From assembly GCA_016783945.1 (NCBI GenBank), contig JADHVP010000012.1, positions 1 to 45,555 on the forward strand: 45,555 nucleotides of DNA, given 5' to 3'. The translations under genes and the position numbers were made by a program. The notes under the pieces are model-generated. The model did no database searches, had not been told where the DNA came from, and saw nothing but the letters and a program-made list of their open reading frames with translations. Source of the stretch: Ignavibacteria bacterium. Lineage in GTDB: Bacteria > Bacteroidota > Ignavibacteria > Tepidaquicellales > Tepidaquicellaceae. Position 1 is the stretch's first letter. Every line of letters begins with the position of its first letter. Shown piece by piece: positions 28,914 to 37,265 of this stretch.

Positions 28914-28975
28914 ATTTTTAAAATTAATTTTTTAATATTTTTCAGTATTTTTTGATCTTCTTTATTAAGACTCAT
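28910..28975 (-). CDS. Possible 21-codon upstream frame overlapping the GmrSD-type start
   Basis: On the minus strand an ATG at 28975 opens a frame MSLNKEDQKILKNIKKLILKI. Its TGA overlaps the ATG of the DUF262 gene by four bases (ATGA). Such overlaps usually reflect translational coupling. No Shine-Dalgarno sequence precedes it, and it could be chance in AT-rich DNA. If real it would be a leader peptide or a relic of a longer upstream gene. Confidence 0.25.
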   Translation of the reverse strand: MSLNKEDQKILKNIKKLILKI

Positions 28976-29004
28976 TTTTATTTATACTTTATAATAATTC
29001 CCCA

Positions 29005-29074
29005 AAAGGCAACCCCTATTAAATGGTCGTAAAGGTATCTGTTTTAAAAAGGGAGTATAATAGGGATTGCCTTT
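29005..29074. repeat. 70-bp element with 17-bp inverted ends
   Basis: AAAGGCAACCCCTATTA at 29005-29021 faces TAATAGGGATTGCCTTT at 29058-29074: 17 bp with one mismatch and a 36-nt spacer. It could be a tiny MITE-like element or a large hairpin. No clear target duplication flanks it and the minus-strand side lacks a T run, so it is not a plain terminator. Confidence 0.7.
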
Positions 29075-29194
29075 ATTAAAATTTTTTGCCTGCATAAATT
29101 TTTTCCTTCGCAGATTTACTTTTATATAATTTACCTTTTTTCATTGTAAAAATAAATAACTCTTTTTGATTTATAATTAATAATATTTAAACCG

Positions 29195-29257
29195 AACTCG
29201 GTAAGACCTTTACCGAACTCGAAAAAAGATTTTATGAACTCGGTAAGACCTTTCCCC
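29195..29257. repeat. Array C: three tandem 21-bp repeats
   Basis: Units start at 29195, 29216 and 29237, each beginning AACTCG, with a partial unit before. Units 1 and 3 share AACTCGGTAAGACCTTT; unit 2 has drifted. CCGA-AC-TCGG (29192-29201) and GGTAA-GACCT-TTACC (29200-29214) are short dyads. It lies between the GmrSD-type gene and the subtilase gene. Confidence 0.85.
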
Positions 29258-29259
29258 TC

Positions 29260-29283
29260 GTTCCCAAAGTCCCCTTTGGGAAC
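29260..29283. repeat. Perfect 10-bp-stem palindrome
   Basis: GTTCCCAAAG and CTTTGGGAAC flank a TCCC loop. It directly follows array C. No T run follows on either strand, so it is more likely a REP-like palindrome than a terminator. Confidence 0.75.
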
Positions 29284-29295
29284 GGTAAAATCTGG

Positions 29296-29315
29296 ATTCC
29301 AGCTTACGCTGGAAT
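29296..29315. repeat. dRS3-like palindrome
   Basis: ATTCCAGCTTACGCTGGAAT has an 8-bp stem and a 4-nt loop. It resembles the ATTCC...GGAAT palindromes (such as Neisseria dRS3) that are dispersed in many bacterial genomes and can be integration targets. Only one copy is in this window. Confidence 0.7.
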
Positions 29316-29460
29316 GACTAACCCCCATTATAATTTTGTGTCTTAGTGCCTTTGTGGCGATAAGGCTCTTTTACATATGTTAGGCTTAACATGATAAGGC
29401 TTGTGCCGCAAGCGGGAAGTAGAAACGTGTCAGGATAGCACTACAAATGTTACAACAAAA
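29316..29460. other. Spacer between palindromes and subtilase terminator
   Basis: It contains a CTTAGTGCCTTTGTGGCG segment of a kind seen scattered in intergenic DNA of many genomes, and no gene or RNA that I can recognise. Confidence 0.35.
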
Positions 29461-29490
29461 AAGCCATCCTTATAATAATAAAGATGGCTT
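29461..29490 (-). terminator. Terminator of the subtilase gene
   Basis: An 8-bp stem (AAGCCATC / GATGGCTT) closes a 14-nt AT-rich loop. On the minus strand a T run follows (the A run at 29457-29462). It lies 25 bp past the subtilase stop. Confidence 0.75.
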
Positions 29491-29515
29491 CTTTGATATA
29501 TAGAATTAAAAGAGC

Positions 29516-32407
29516 TTATTTGAGAAGAAGCATTTTTTTCGTATCAGCAAAATTGTTCGTTTCGACCTTATAGAAATACATTCCGCTCGATAGCCTCGAT
29601 GCATCGAATGTTAAATCGTAAACACCCGCTTCGAGTTCTCCATTCAGCAGAACCGCTACTTCCTTACCGAGTATATCGTAAACTTTTAAACTGACGAAAT
29701 CATTCTTCGGAACGGCGAACTTGATTATCGTCGTCGGGTTGAATGGATTCGGATAGTTTTGATACAATTCGTATTTAGTCGGGATAAGTTCGGAAATCTG
29801 CTTTACGCTAATCGTCGCTGCATATTTAGCTTTTGCTGTCACGGTATTAGTTATAAGCTCACTCAGGTTAGTACCCGTGACAATAGCAAATCCAATCTTT
29901 TCGGTTTCACCCGCATCAATATCAAGCGGTCCGACAGCAATCGTCATTGCGTTACCTCCCGGTCCAATCGTTGTATCCGACAATCCATATAGAGAATTCC
30001 ATTTCTCCTGTGTAGTAAATCCGTTAAACAAGTCGGGGGCATTTATCACATGAAAGTTCAGATTATGAGATGTCATTACTGCCGCTCCAAGGTACGGATC
30101 GGGGTTTGCTGCATTGTATGTGTATCCTACTTTATTAGCCGTATCGATACTCGTGACGTTACCGCTAATAGAACCGTTCGGTGAGAAGTAAATGAAAATT
30201 CCAGCATACAAACCGTTTATCGCAGTGCTATTCGTATTTTTGATGTGGTACTTCAGCAGAATGTAATCTTCATCGTTAGCGTTATTCCATGCGAAACTCT
30301 CAGCAGTTATCTGCACTCCAATCTTATTAGCTCCGGCACCTTCATCATTAAACAGCCCCGAACCATCCTGATCTGAAATAACTCCCGGAGTGTTTATAAC
30401 ATAAGTCGATAAACCAACAAAGTCCGTGTCGGAAACATTTGCAGGTACAGAACCTCTTCTGCAAATATCGGAAACCTGTGTATTATTTATACCAATCATC
30501 AAACCACCTTCATAAAGCATATTCACTGTCCCATTTCCGATTAGTAATCCGTTACCGTAAGGCTGTGTCTTTTTACCAACAGCTCCATCATTTGTTAAAG
30601 ACATCTTTAGATTATTTATATTATGCGTTGCAAAACCCTGTCTGAACCTTATAGTAAAAGTATTGGAATTATTATCGGAATATGCTGTATTGGAATAACC
30701 GATCTTAAATGTGACATTTTTATCCATCGGGCAGGTCGATTTCGCTTTCACTTCGAATGTGTTAGCAAAAGTTGTGCTGTGAATTGCGAATGCTGAAAGG
30801 TTACCAACAAATACAGAATCCTTTACTATCTCGACATCGGGATCAGTTGTAGTAAGTCTGAGCGAAACGTTCGTCCCAGCTAACCAGGTATTCTTGTAAG
30901 TAATTGCGACAGGAATGACCTCACCTACGTCATAAACTTTATCGTTGTTGCCATAAATTGAATCATTGTGCTCGAAAGAATTCAAGTATACTATAGGAAG
31001 GTCTGACAATGCTTTAAAAGTATTTATCCTTCCTGTTCCCAGCAAACCAACGTAACTGCTATTCTGCGGAATATTATAAATACTGTCGACACCAAGCAGC
31101 AGTCTGTCCAAAACCTGAGAAGGAGTCCATGAAGGATATTTAGACCTTATAAGTCCAATATTCCCCGCAGTAATCGGTGCAGACATAGAAGTTCCGTCAA
31201 AACTTGCGTATGTATTATTCCATAGTGTACTGAGGATTCCCTGACCGGGTGCGCAAACATCGACAGTTGAATGATAGTTTGAAAAGAATGCTTTAGCATC
31301 TGTAGAGGTTGTTGCAGCAGCGGAAACAACATTATCGTACGAAGCGGGATATCTTGGTATATTCATACCATCATTTCCCGCAGAGGCAACGACCATGCAA
31401 CCGGCAGCCCAGGCATTGCTCACCAGGCTCTGTGTATAAGAACTATAATAACCGCTTCCGAAACTGCAATTGATGACATCCGCTCCATTTTGATAGCAGT
31501 ATACGATTCCCATGTCAGAATTATAGATATAAGATGTTCCTCCCGGTCCGGAATAATCATTATCGTTTCCATGCTTACTGATTAATAACTTAACTTTAAA
31601 ACCAACACCCGCACCATGAACATTATTATCCGTGACCTGCGAAGCATCTCCGCTTACATGCGAACCGTGATCACAATTATTACCATAGATTTGCGGATCG
31701 TTATCCATCCCTGAACCACCACCAATAAAATCCCAGCCAATCCAATCATCTATGTAACCATTGTTGTCATCATCAATTCCGTTTGTAGGATTTTCCAACC
31801 AGTTTCGTTTAATGTTAGCCTGCAAATCCGGGTGGTCTAAATCACTTCCGCTGTCAACTATTCCAATCACAATATTCGTATCACCTTTGTTAATATCCCA
31901 CCCCTGGTATGCATTTATTCTTGAGATATGATACTGTGCAGAGACACTCGGATCGTTTGGGATAAAATCCGATTCATATACAATATTGGGTTCCACCCAA
32001 TCGAGTATATCAGAATTCTCATTCATTATGATTTCCGATAACTCAAATGGATCGATGCTTGATTCATACTTTACCCGGAATATCTTCACAAGGTTATCAT
32101 CACCGAATGTCCATTTATTAAAATCTTGTTTAAATGGAAACAGATGAATTACATCCGTAACATCGTATTGGTGAAGTATATTGTCTATTTTTTGAACACC
32201 AAATTGTTTAGAGGTGAATGAAAAAATCTGACTCTTGAATTTCAAATTTAACTGACCTTTTTGATAAAGAACACCATCACCGTTCTTTATCACAATGTCA
32301 TTTACCATTGTGTAATTTCCTGTATCACGGAAACTAAAAAATGACATAGAAAAAGCCACAAGAACAATTAAAATGAAATTGAACTTATAGAAATTGTACT
32401 TATTCAT
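29516..32407 (-). CDS. Secreted subtilisin-like serine protease (S8) with T9SS domain
   Basis: The product has 963 residues: signal segment at about 8-25, a pro-region at about 35-150, then an S8 protease domain with the complete triad. Asp185 is in IGIVDSGSDLDHPDL, His247 in DHGSHVSG and Ser407 in DGTSMSAP, with Asn345 of ASAGNDG as oxyanion residue. Residues about 470-880 are beta-sandwich domains (Ca-binding-like DDDNNGYIDD occurs earlier, inside the protease domain at 212-221). The C-terminus is a T9SS type A domain (LYQNYPNPFNPTTIIKF, SGMYFYKVETNNF, KKMLLLK). It is probably a surface or released protease activated by pro-region removal. It has its own terminator and may be transcribed with the exported hypothetical upstream, 83 bp away. 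Confidence 0.92.
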   Translation of the reverse strand: MNKYNFYKFNFILIVLVAFSMSFFSFRDTGNYTMVNDIVIKNGDGVLYQKGQLNLKFKSQIFSFTSKQFGVQKIDNILHQYDVTDVIHLFPFKQDFNKWTFGDDNLVKIFRVKYESSIDPFELSEIIMNENSDILDWVEPNIVYESDFIPNDPSVSAQYHISRINAYQGWDINKGDTNIVIGIVDSGSDLDHPDLQANIKRNWLENPTNGIDDDNNGYIDDWIGWDFIGGGSGMDNDPQIYGNNCDHGSHVSGDASQVTDNNVHGAGVGFKVKLLISKHGNDNDYSGPGGTSYIYNSDMGIVYCYQNGADVINCSFGSGYYSSYTQSLVSNAWAAGCMVVASAGNDGMNIPRYPASYDNVVSAAATTSTDAKAFFSNYHSTVDVCAPGQGILSTLWNNTYASFDGTSMSAPITAGNIGLIRSKYPSWTPSQVLDRLLLGVDSIYNIPQNSSYVGLLGTGRINTFKALSDLPIVYLNSFEHNDSIYGNNDKVYDVGEVIPVAITYKNTWLAGTNVSLRLTTTDPDVEIVKDSVFVGNLSAFAIHSTTFANTFEVKAKSTCPMDKNVTFKIGYSNTAYSDNNSNTFTIRFRQGFATHNINNLKMSLTNDGAVGKKTQPYGNGLLIGNGTVNMLYEGGLMIGINNTQVSDICRRGSVPANVSDTDFVGLSTYVINTPGVISDQDGSGLFNDEGAGANKIGVQITAESFAWNNANDEDYILLKYHIKNTNSTAINGLYAGIFIYFSPNGSISGNVTSIDTANKVGYTYNAANPDPYLGAAVMTSHNLNFHVINAPDLFNGFTTQEKWNSLYGLSDTTIGPGGNAMTIAVGPLDIDAGETEKIGFAIVTGTNLSELITNTVTAKAKYAATISVKQISELIPTKYELYQNYPNPFNPTTIIKFAVPKNDFVSLKVYDILGKEVAVLLNGELEAGVYDLTFDASRLSSGMYFYKVETNNFADTKKMLLLK

Positions 32408-32490
32408 TTTGAAAAATTATGTTTATTAAAAGATTTGTATACCAAATTAGTCTTTTTATTTTCTTATTACAATAAAGTATAAATTGTACT

Positions 32491-34299
32491 CTAAAAGAAT
32501 ATTTTAACTTTATAAATACTTTTATTTCTACTGGCTATAAAATCGACTGTGTTTTTTTCTTTGTCGTAGTTCAGGTTGTAAATTGAATTGTAAATCTTAT
32601 CCAAAGGCTTATTATCAACCATAATTAGAATCTGGTCTGAGTTTTTTAAATCGTTATAAATTCCTGCGACATAAAAGAGTTTATCATTGCTCGTATAAAA
32701 GAGATTCTGTATGTAATCAAAAGATTTTTTTTCCGTCTCAAAATTTATCACGGAGGGCTGTCTGCCATCGTTCGTAACTACGTAAGTATAGTATTCGTAA
32801 CTTTCATTTTCTTCACTTTCCACTTCGGATTCCTGAATGGTAAATGCAAAATCACCTTTCTTATTAAATTTTAGCAGTGAGTAATCGCCCATAAAATTTT
32901 GGTAAATAAGGGCTTCATAATTCCCGATTCTTTCTCCATCCACAAAAACGTAATATTGGTCCTGCACTTTTTTTGTCCAATCACCGCGGTTAATCCCTAC
33001 ATAATAAATTTTATTGGTATTGTTGATAAAACCATAGTCAGGGATTTCATTAAAATCCATTTTATTGATTATCTTTTCCTTGTTTCCTTTTTTCAATAAC
33101 AGCTTTGATTTGTTCAGGAGACTATCAGTCATGTAGCTTATCAGGCTTCTATTCTTATTGAATTTCCACAAGCCGGGATTAAAATAAAACTTTTGCTCGA
33201 TACCGTTAATTACATACGTAACATTATAAAGATATGAATATAACTCATCAGGAAGATTTTCATTTTGAATCGATAAGACAGATGCATAATAAGTAATGTT
33301 GTCATTCGAATCAACGTTCAAAGAATAAACACCTCCTGTATAAACAGCTCCCTCTTTTGTTTTTGAATCGTCACTGTAAACTTTTTGATAATCGTCACCT
33401 ATAACGACTTTATAAATAAATCCTATTTCGGTTGAATCAATGGAGATGTAAACCGGGACGTTTTCTTTGTTAACAAATATCGGGGGATATATATATTCAA
33501 ACTCTTTGTATTTCTTATCACCCTGAACGACAAACTCTCTTCCTTTGTTTTCGAAAAACTTGCCATCCATTTTAGCAATGTAACAAAGTATTCCTTGTTT
33601 ATCGTATATGAAGCTATTCGAATTAATATCAGTGTACGGAGTCTTGATTATGTCATCACCAAATAATATATCGGAGGTTACACCATCTGAAACAACGAAT
33701 CCATAATTTCCATTTTTATCTTCGAACAAATCATCCTGACCTAAATCAATGTCGTATTCATATTCTTCAAACCTGTAAATGGGTTTAGCAGAAACATATT
33801 TTCCAGAGGTCGTTAATCCATACGTAATAGAATATGTCCCAATCCTGACACTGTCACCTTCGCTATACACAAATTTGAAATCATCATTCTTATCGACGAA
33901 AGAACTATACGACTCAGCATTTTGAAATTGTGAAACAGTCTCCCCGTTCGCAATTAAAAAATATTCAAGACTGTCATCCTCATTATAGTTAGAAACTAAT
34001 GAATAATAATTCCCTTTAGAATCAAACCTGATATCATAAGCTGATATATAACTGAATTCTTCTGACTCTCCATACTGGGATTTTATCGTATACTTGCTGG
34101 AATAAGTATTATAATCTATGTAACAATAATTTCCAGACCTTTCATCATTTACAAAATTATAAACGTCAACATTTTCTTTAGTTTTGTCTGAATAAATTTC
34201 CTGTTCAGTTAAAGTTTGAGAGATGGAATCATCAAGTGTTATTAAGCTGAGGAAATAACATGTACTGATTAAAAAAAATATGTTAAATGTCTTTTTCAT
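32491..34299 (-). CDS. Exported hypothetical protein, Tyr/Asp-rich repeats, 602 aa
   Basis: An N-terminal hydrophobic segment (about residues 5-25, ending near ISQT) suggests Sec export. The rest is all-beta, with repeated short units such as DSKGNYYSLV, DKNGNYGFVV, DSNDNITYYA and NKKGDFAFTI at intervals of about 50-60 residues. These suggest a beta-propeller or WG-like repeat fold. There is no T9SS tail, no lipobox and no enzyme motif. Acidic and aromatic residues are enriched. It lies between the degenerate amidohydrolase upstream and the subtilase downstream, all on the minus strand. I do not recognise a named family. Confidence 0.75.
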   Translation of the reverse strand: MKKTFNIFFLISTCYFLSLITLDDSISQTLTEQEIYSDKTKENVDVYNFVNDERSGNYCYIDYNTYSSKYTIKSQYGESEEFSYISAYDIRFDSKGNYYSLVSNYNEDDSLEYFLIANGETVSQFQNAESYSSFVDKNDDFKFVYSEGDSVRIGTYSITYGLTTSGKYVSAKPIYRFEEYEYDIDLGQDDLFEDKNGNYGFVVSDGVTSDILFGDDIIKTPYTDINSNSFIYDKQGILCYIAKMDGKFFENKGREFVVQGDKKYKEFEYIYPPIFVNKENVPVYISIDSTEIGFIYKVVIGDDYQKVYSDDSKTKEGAVYTGGVYSLNVDSNDNITYYASVLSIQNENLPDELYSYLYNVTYVINGIEQKFYFNPGLWKFNKNRSLISYMTDSLLNKSKLLLKKGNKEKIINKMDFNEIPDYGFINNTNKIYYVGINRGDWTKKVQDQYYVFVDGERIGNYEALIYQNFMGDYSLLKFNKKGDFAFTIQESEVESEENESYEYYTYVVTNDGRQPSVINFETEKKSFDYIQNLFYTSNDKLFYVAGIYNDLKNSDQILIMVDNKPLDKIYNSIYNLNYDKEKNTVDFIASRNKSIYKVKIFF

Positions 34300-34366
34300 T
34301 TTTTAAATATTAATTTTATTAAGAAGGAAGGATTATTTATATCATGTATGTATGGTAAATTTGTCA

Positions 34367-36286
34367 TTAACTTTTTTCTTCTTCATCAGAAAAACCAAAT
34401 CTCAATTTACCTTTCTTAAACTTTGCAGCTTTAGTCTTTTTTTTCTTGGGCTTCATTTCTTCTTTTTGTTCTTGGACATCTTCAATTGCTTTTGGATCAT
34501 CGGTTTTAAAATCATCAAAATGAAGTTTCTTTAAATCTTTAGAAGTTTTTAACGTATCTTTTACTTTGGTTTTGTCCTTTTGTTCTACCGTCTCTTCGTA
34601 GACATCATTAAAACCAAAAACCTTATTCTCACTTATCTTCTCTTCCGCAACATGCTCCGCTTCTGTTTCGATTTCTATTTCTTCTTCATCGACAAATTTC
34701 AACCCTTCATCAAAAGATTCCAATTCTGACATCGAACTTAATATTTCTTCATTCTGATATTTGAAGTTTTCACTAATATTTATTAACTCGGTTTCTTTAG
34801 TACCTATTACATGAAAATCGCTTTCCCCGCTATGTTGTTCATCGGATAATGTTTCAAAGCTCTCTTCAAATGATTCAACTTGTTTAAAGACACCTTTATC
34901 GGAGAGAGAACTTTTTGCTACAACTTTATCCTTTGATTTGTCACCGGGCATCACACGTGAAATATACTTGTTTTTGAACTCATAGTACTTTCCCACCTCA
35001 TATATTTTTTTTGCTAATTCCTTACTCTCCTTAATAAAACCTTCGTCTTCACATAATCCGAAAGAATAATTTTTTACTTCAAAGTTTCCATTAACCATAA
35101 CATCCGATATGTCTTTAGCTGTTAAATTCTCAATAATAAATTCACTAATCCTGTCGGAATCGATCTCCGGCACATTAAGAAGATTCCTCAAATCTGACAA
35201 TTCAAGAAATATCAAATTAGCATCCTTGTCTTTTGCAATGCATCCAGAGTTAGATGTTCCATTAAAAAATGTAGAAGGATTAACGGTTGCCATTCTAAGA
35301 ATCGAATCAAAAGTATAATAGTTTTTATCGACAAGTGCTGCGAAAGTTTTCAATTCTGATAAAATATCAATTCCAAGGTAACCTGTACCAATAGCAATAT
35401 TAACACCGAGCTTCAGGTATTCTTCAAATTCAATATTCCGTTTGGATAATTTTAAAAAATCAGTTGGACAAAAAACTACGTTCACATCTTTATCATAAAG
35501 AAGTTTTATATCATCACTATTTATATAAATTGGGTTTGATAAAATTAAATTGGAATTCAGAAAATCATTATCGAGTAAAACTCTGATAAAAGATTTCCCA
35601 AAACTCTTTTGAATTTCTTCTGCAGAAACTGCTTTATGCAATACCTCAAGAAATACACTCTTCTTACCATTGGATAAAGATCGTTTCAGATTACTTAAAG
35701 AGTAATTGTTTATTGTTTCTTCTTTTTGAAAACCTTTGAAGTAATCACTCTTTATTGATTTAAAATAATTCTCTAATTCACTTTCATAGACTGTATAATA
35801 AATATCGTCAAATAAAATGCTTTCATCATCTACGAATTTATTCAGCAAGGTTTCTGAAATATATGAAGAGGTTTCGTTTAAATAAACCTCACCATTTAAT
35901 AATGATCTTAAATAATTTTGCTTAAGTAAATTAAAAAGGTCGTAAATGTTATTGTGGTCTTTAAAATAATTATCAATGAGTTCTAAAGAAACGTTTGATT
36001 CTAAGTTTTCATAATTACTTTTTCTAAAAAATAATCTGCTAAGTGAATATGAAGAATTTATGTTTGAATTATAAAGTGAGGGAATAATAATCTTGTTATT
36101 AGCATCGTATATTTCAAAATCAGGATACTTATTCGATATGGTTTTTTTATCTTTTAATTCATTCTCAAAGTCTACGTAATGAATCTTCCCATTTTTAACA
36201 ACCAAATTAAAATAACCTGTATTTTTAAACCCATCTAAGGTTAATACAAGTCCGTTAATTATTACTAAAGACTTTTCCATCATCAT
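34367..36286 (-). CDS. Amidohydrolase-fold protein with lost metal ligands and a charged tail
   Basis: The product has 639 residues. Residues about 5-70 match the small beta-sandwich of amidohydrolases (IINGLVLTLDG...VVKNGKIHYV...YDANNKIIIPSL). The HxH expected next is N75-I-N77. The later CPTDFLKL and YLKLGVNIAIGTGYLGIDILSELKTF match the family CPxSN...GVxVALGTD block, but the metal Asp is Gly. The usual His at ILSNPIYINSDDIKLL is also gone. It is therefore probably a non-metal pseudoenzyme. Residues about 455-639 are low-complexity: acidic first, ending in Lys-rich KKKKTKAAKFKKGKLRF. Its ATG directly abuts the stop of the Ntn-hydrolase gene (TAAATG), so the two are translated from one message. 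Confidence 0.7.
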   Translation of the reverse strand: MMMEKSLVIINGLVLTLDGFKNTGYFNLVVKNGKIHYVDFENELKDKKTISNKYPDFEIYDANNKIIIPSLYNSNINSSYSLSRLFFRKSNYENLESNVSLELIDNYFKDHNNIYDLFNLLKQNYLRSLLNGEVYLNETSSYISETLLNKFVDDESILFDDIYYTVYESELENYFKSIKSDYFKGFQKEETINNYSLSNLKRSLSNGKKSVFLEVLHKAVSAEEIQKSFGKSFIRVLLDNDFLNSNLILSNPIYINSDDIKLLYDKDVNVVFCPTDFLKLSKRNIEFEEYLKLGVNIAIGTGYLGIDILSELKTFAALVDKNYYTFDSILRMATVNPSTFFNGTSNSGCIAKDKDANLIFLELSDLRNLLNVPEIDSDRISEFIIENLTAKDISDVMVNGNFEVKNYSFGLCEDEGFIKESKELAKKIYEVGKYYEFKNKYISRVMPGDKSKDKVVAKSSLSDKGVFKQVESFEESFETLSDEQHSGESDFHVIGTKETELINISENFKYQNEEILSSMSELESFDEGLKFVDEEEIEIETEAEHVAEEKISENKVFGFNDVYEETVEQKDKTKVKDTLKTSKDLKKLHFDDFKTDDPKAIEDVQEQKEEMKPKKKKTKAAKFKKGKLRFGFSDEEEKS

Positions 36287-37252
36287 TTATTTTTTTAACG
36301 GTTTTATATTAAAGTCATCATCAAGAAGATATTTACTATCGTACAATTTGTTTTCTCCATCCTTAAACATTCCATATTGAAATTCTTCCCGCACACTGCA
36401 AACACCATATTCACCGTTTTTGTTTAATGCAATAAAAGCAACCTGGTAAATGTGATCCCTATTTTTACTTGTTAACAGATTCAATTTGTACACTCTTTCA
36501 CATGCAATTCTGCAGGCTTCATACGGAGAAGCACCGTTTCTCATAGATTCGACAATTAAAAAACTTCCACAAGCTCTAACGCACTCCTCACCCCTGCCAG
36601 TTGCTATTGCCCCTCCGACTTCTCCATCCACATAAAGACCTGCTCCTATAATCGGTGAATCTCCAACTCGTCCATGTAGCTTCCAAGCCATTCCGCTGGT
36701 TGTACATGCTGCTGCTATGTTTCCGTACCTGTCCATTGCCAGCATACCAATTGTATCGTGGTATCCGTCTTCATTAATTTTATCATGCTTGGATTTTTTC
36801 AACTCAAAATCATCTGTATGAATTTCTTCTGACTTTTTTTTCATTGAAGATTTCCATTCACTAAATCTGAGTGTCGATTCATCTGTAAGCAGGCTTTCCG
36901 GTCTGAATCCGTGAAGGATTGCATATTCGAGGGCACCTTCACCCGCAAGCATTACATGCTCTGTTTCTTCGAGTACAAGGCGAGCAACACTAATCGGATT
37001 TCGTATGTTTTCCAGAAATAGAACTGCACCTGCTCTTGCATTCCAATCCATTAAAGCAGCATCAAGAGTCACCCTGCCTTCACAATCTGGCAATCCCCCA
37101 AACCCAACACTCAAAACTTCCGGATCGTTTTCAGCAACTTTAACTCCCGCTTCAACAGCATCGAGAGAGTTTCCACCTTCTGATAAAATCCTGTATGCTT
37201 CGATATTAGAATTTATTCCATGCTTCCAAGTTGAAATTACGATTGGGTCCAT
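36287..37252 (-). CDS. Ntn-hydrolase asparaginase (glycosylasparaginase/isoaspartyl peptidase type)
   Basis: The product has 321 residues, the family length. Autocleavage would occur before Thr167 in GYHDTIGM, giving alpha (1-166) and beta (167-321) chains with the Thr as N-terminal nucleophile. Supporting motifs are GGNSLDAVEAGVKVAE, VGFGGLPDCEGRVTLDAALMDW, GRVGDSPIIGAGLYVD and ATGRGEECVRACGS. The GLPD...ALMD form and HDT site favour the N4-(GlcNAc)-Asn amidase branch over plant-type L-asparaginase. No signal peptide is seen, so a cytoplasmic role is likely. It follows the esterase gene by 13 bp and precedes the pseudo-amidohydrolase with no gap, forming a compact three-gene run. Confidence 0.88.
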   Translation of the reverse strand: MDPIVISTWKHGINSNIEAYRILSEGGNSLDAVEAGVKVAENDPEVLSVGFGGLPDCEGRVTLDAALMDWNARAGAVLFLENIRNPISVARLVLEETEHVMLAGEGALEYAILHGFRPESLLTDESTLRFSEWKSSMKKKSEEIHTDDFELKKSKHDKINEDGYHDTIGMLAMDRYGNIAAACTTSGMAWKLHGRVGDSPIIGAGLYVDGEVGGAIATGRGEECVRACGSFLIVESMRNGASPYEACRIACERVYKLNLLTSKNRDHIYQVAFIALNKNGEYGVCSVREEFQYGMFKDGENKLYDSKYLLDDDFNIKPLKK

Positions 37253-37265
37253 AGTGTTTTATGAA

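Noticed and set aside
29131-29328. Minus-strand frame of 65 codons through array C and the palindromes
   Set aside because: It is composed of array and palindrome sequence (GKGLTEF heptads) with no gene-like context.
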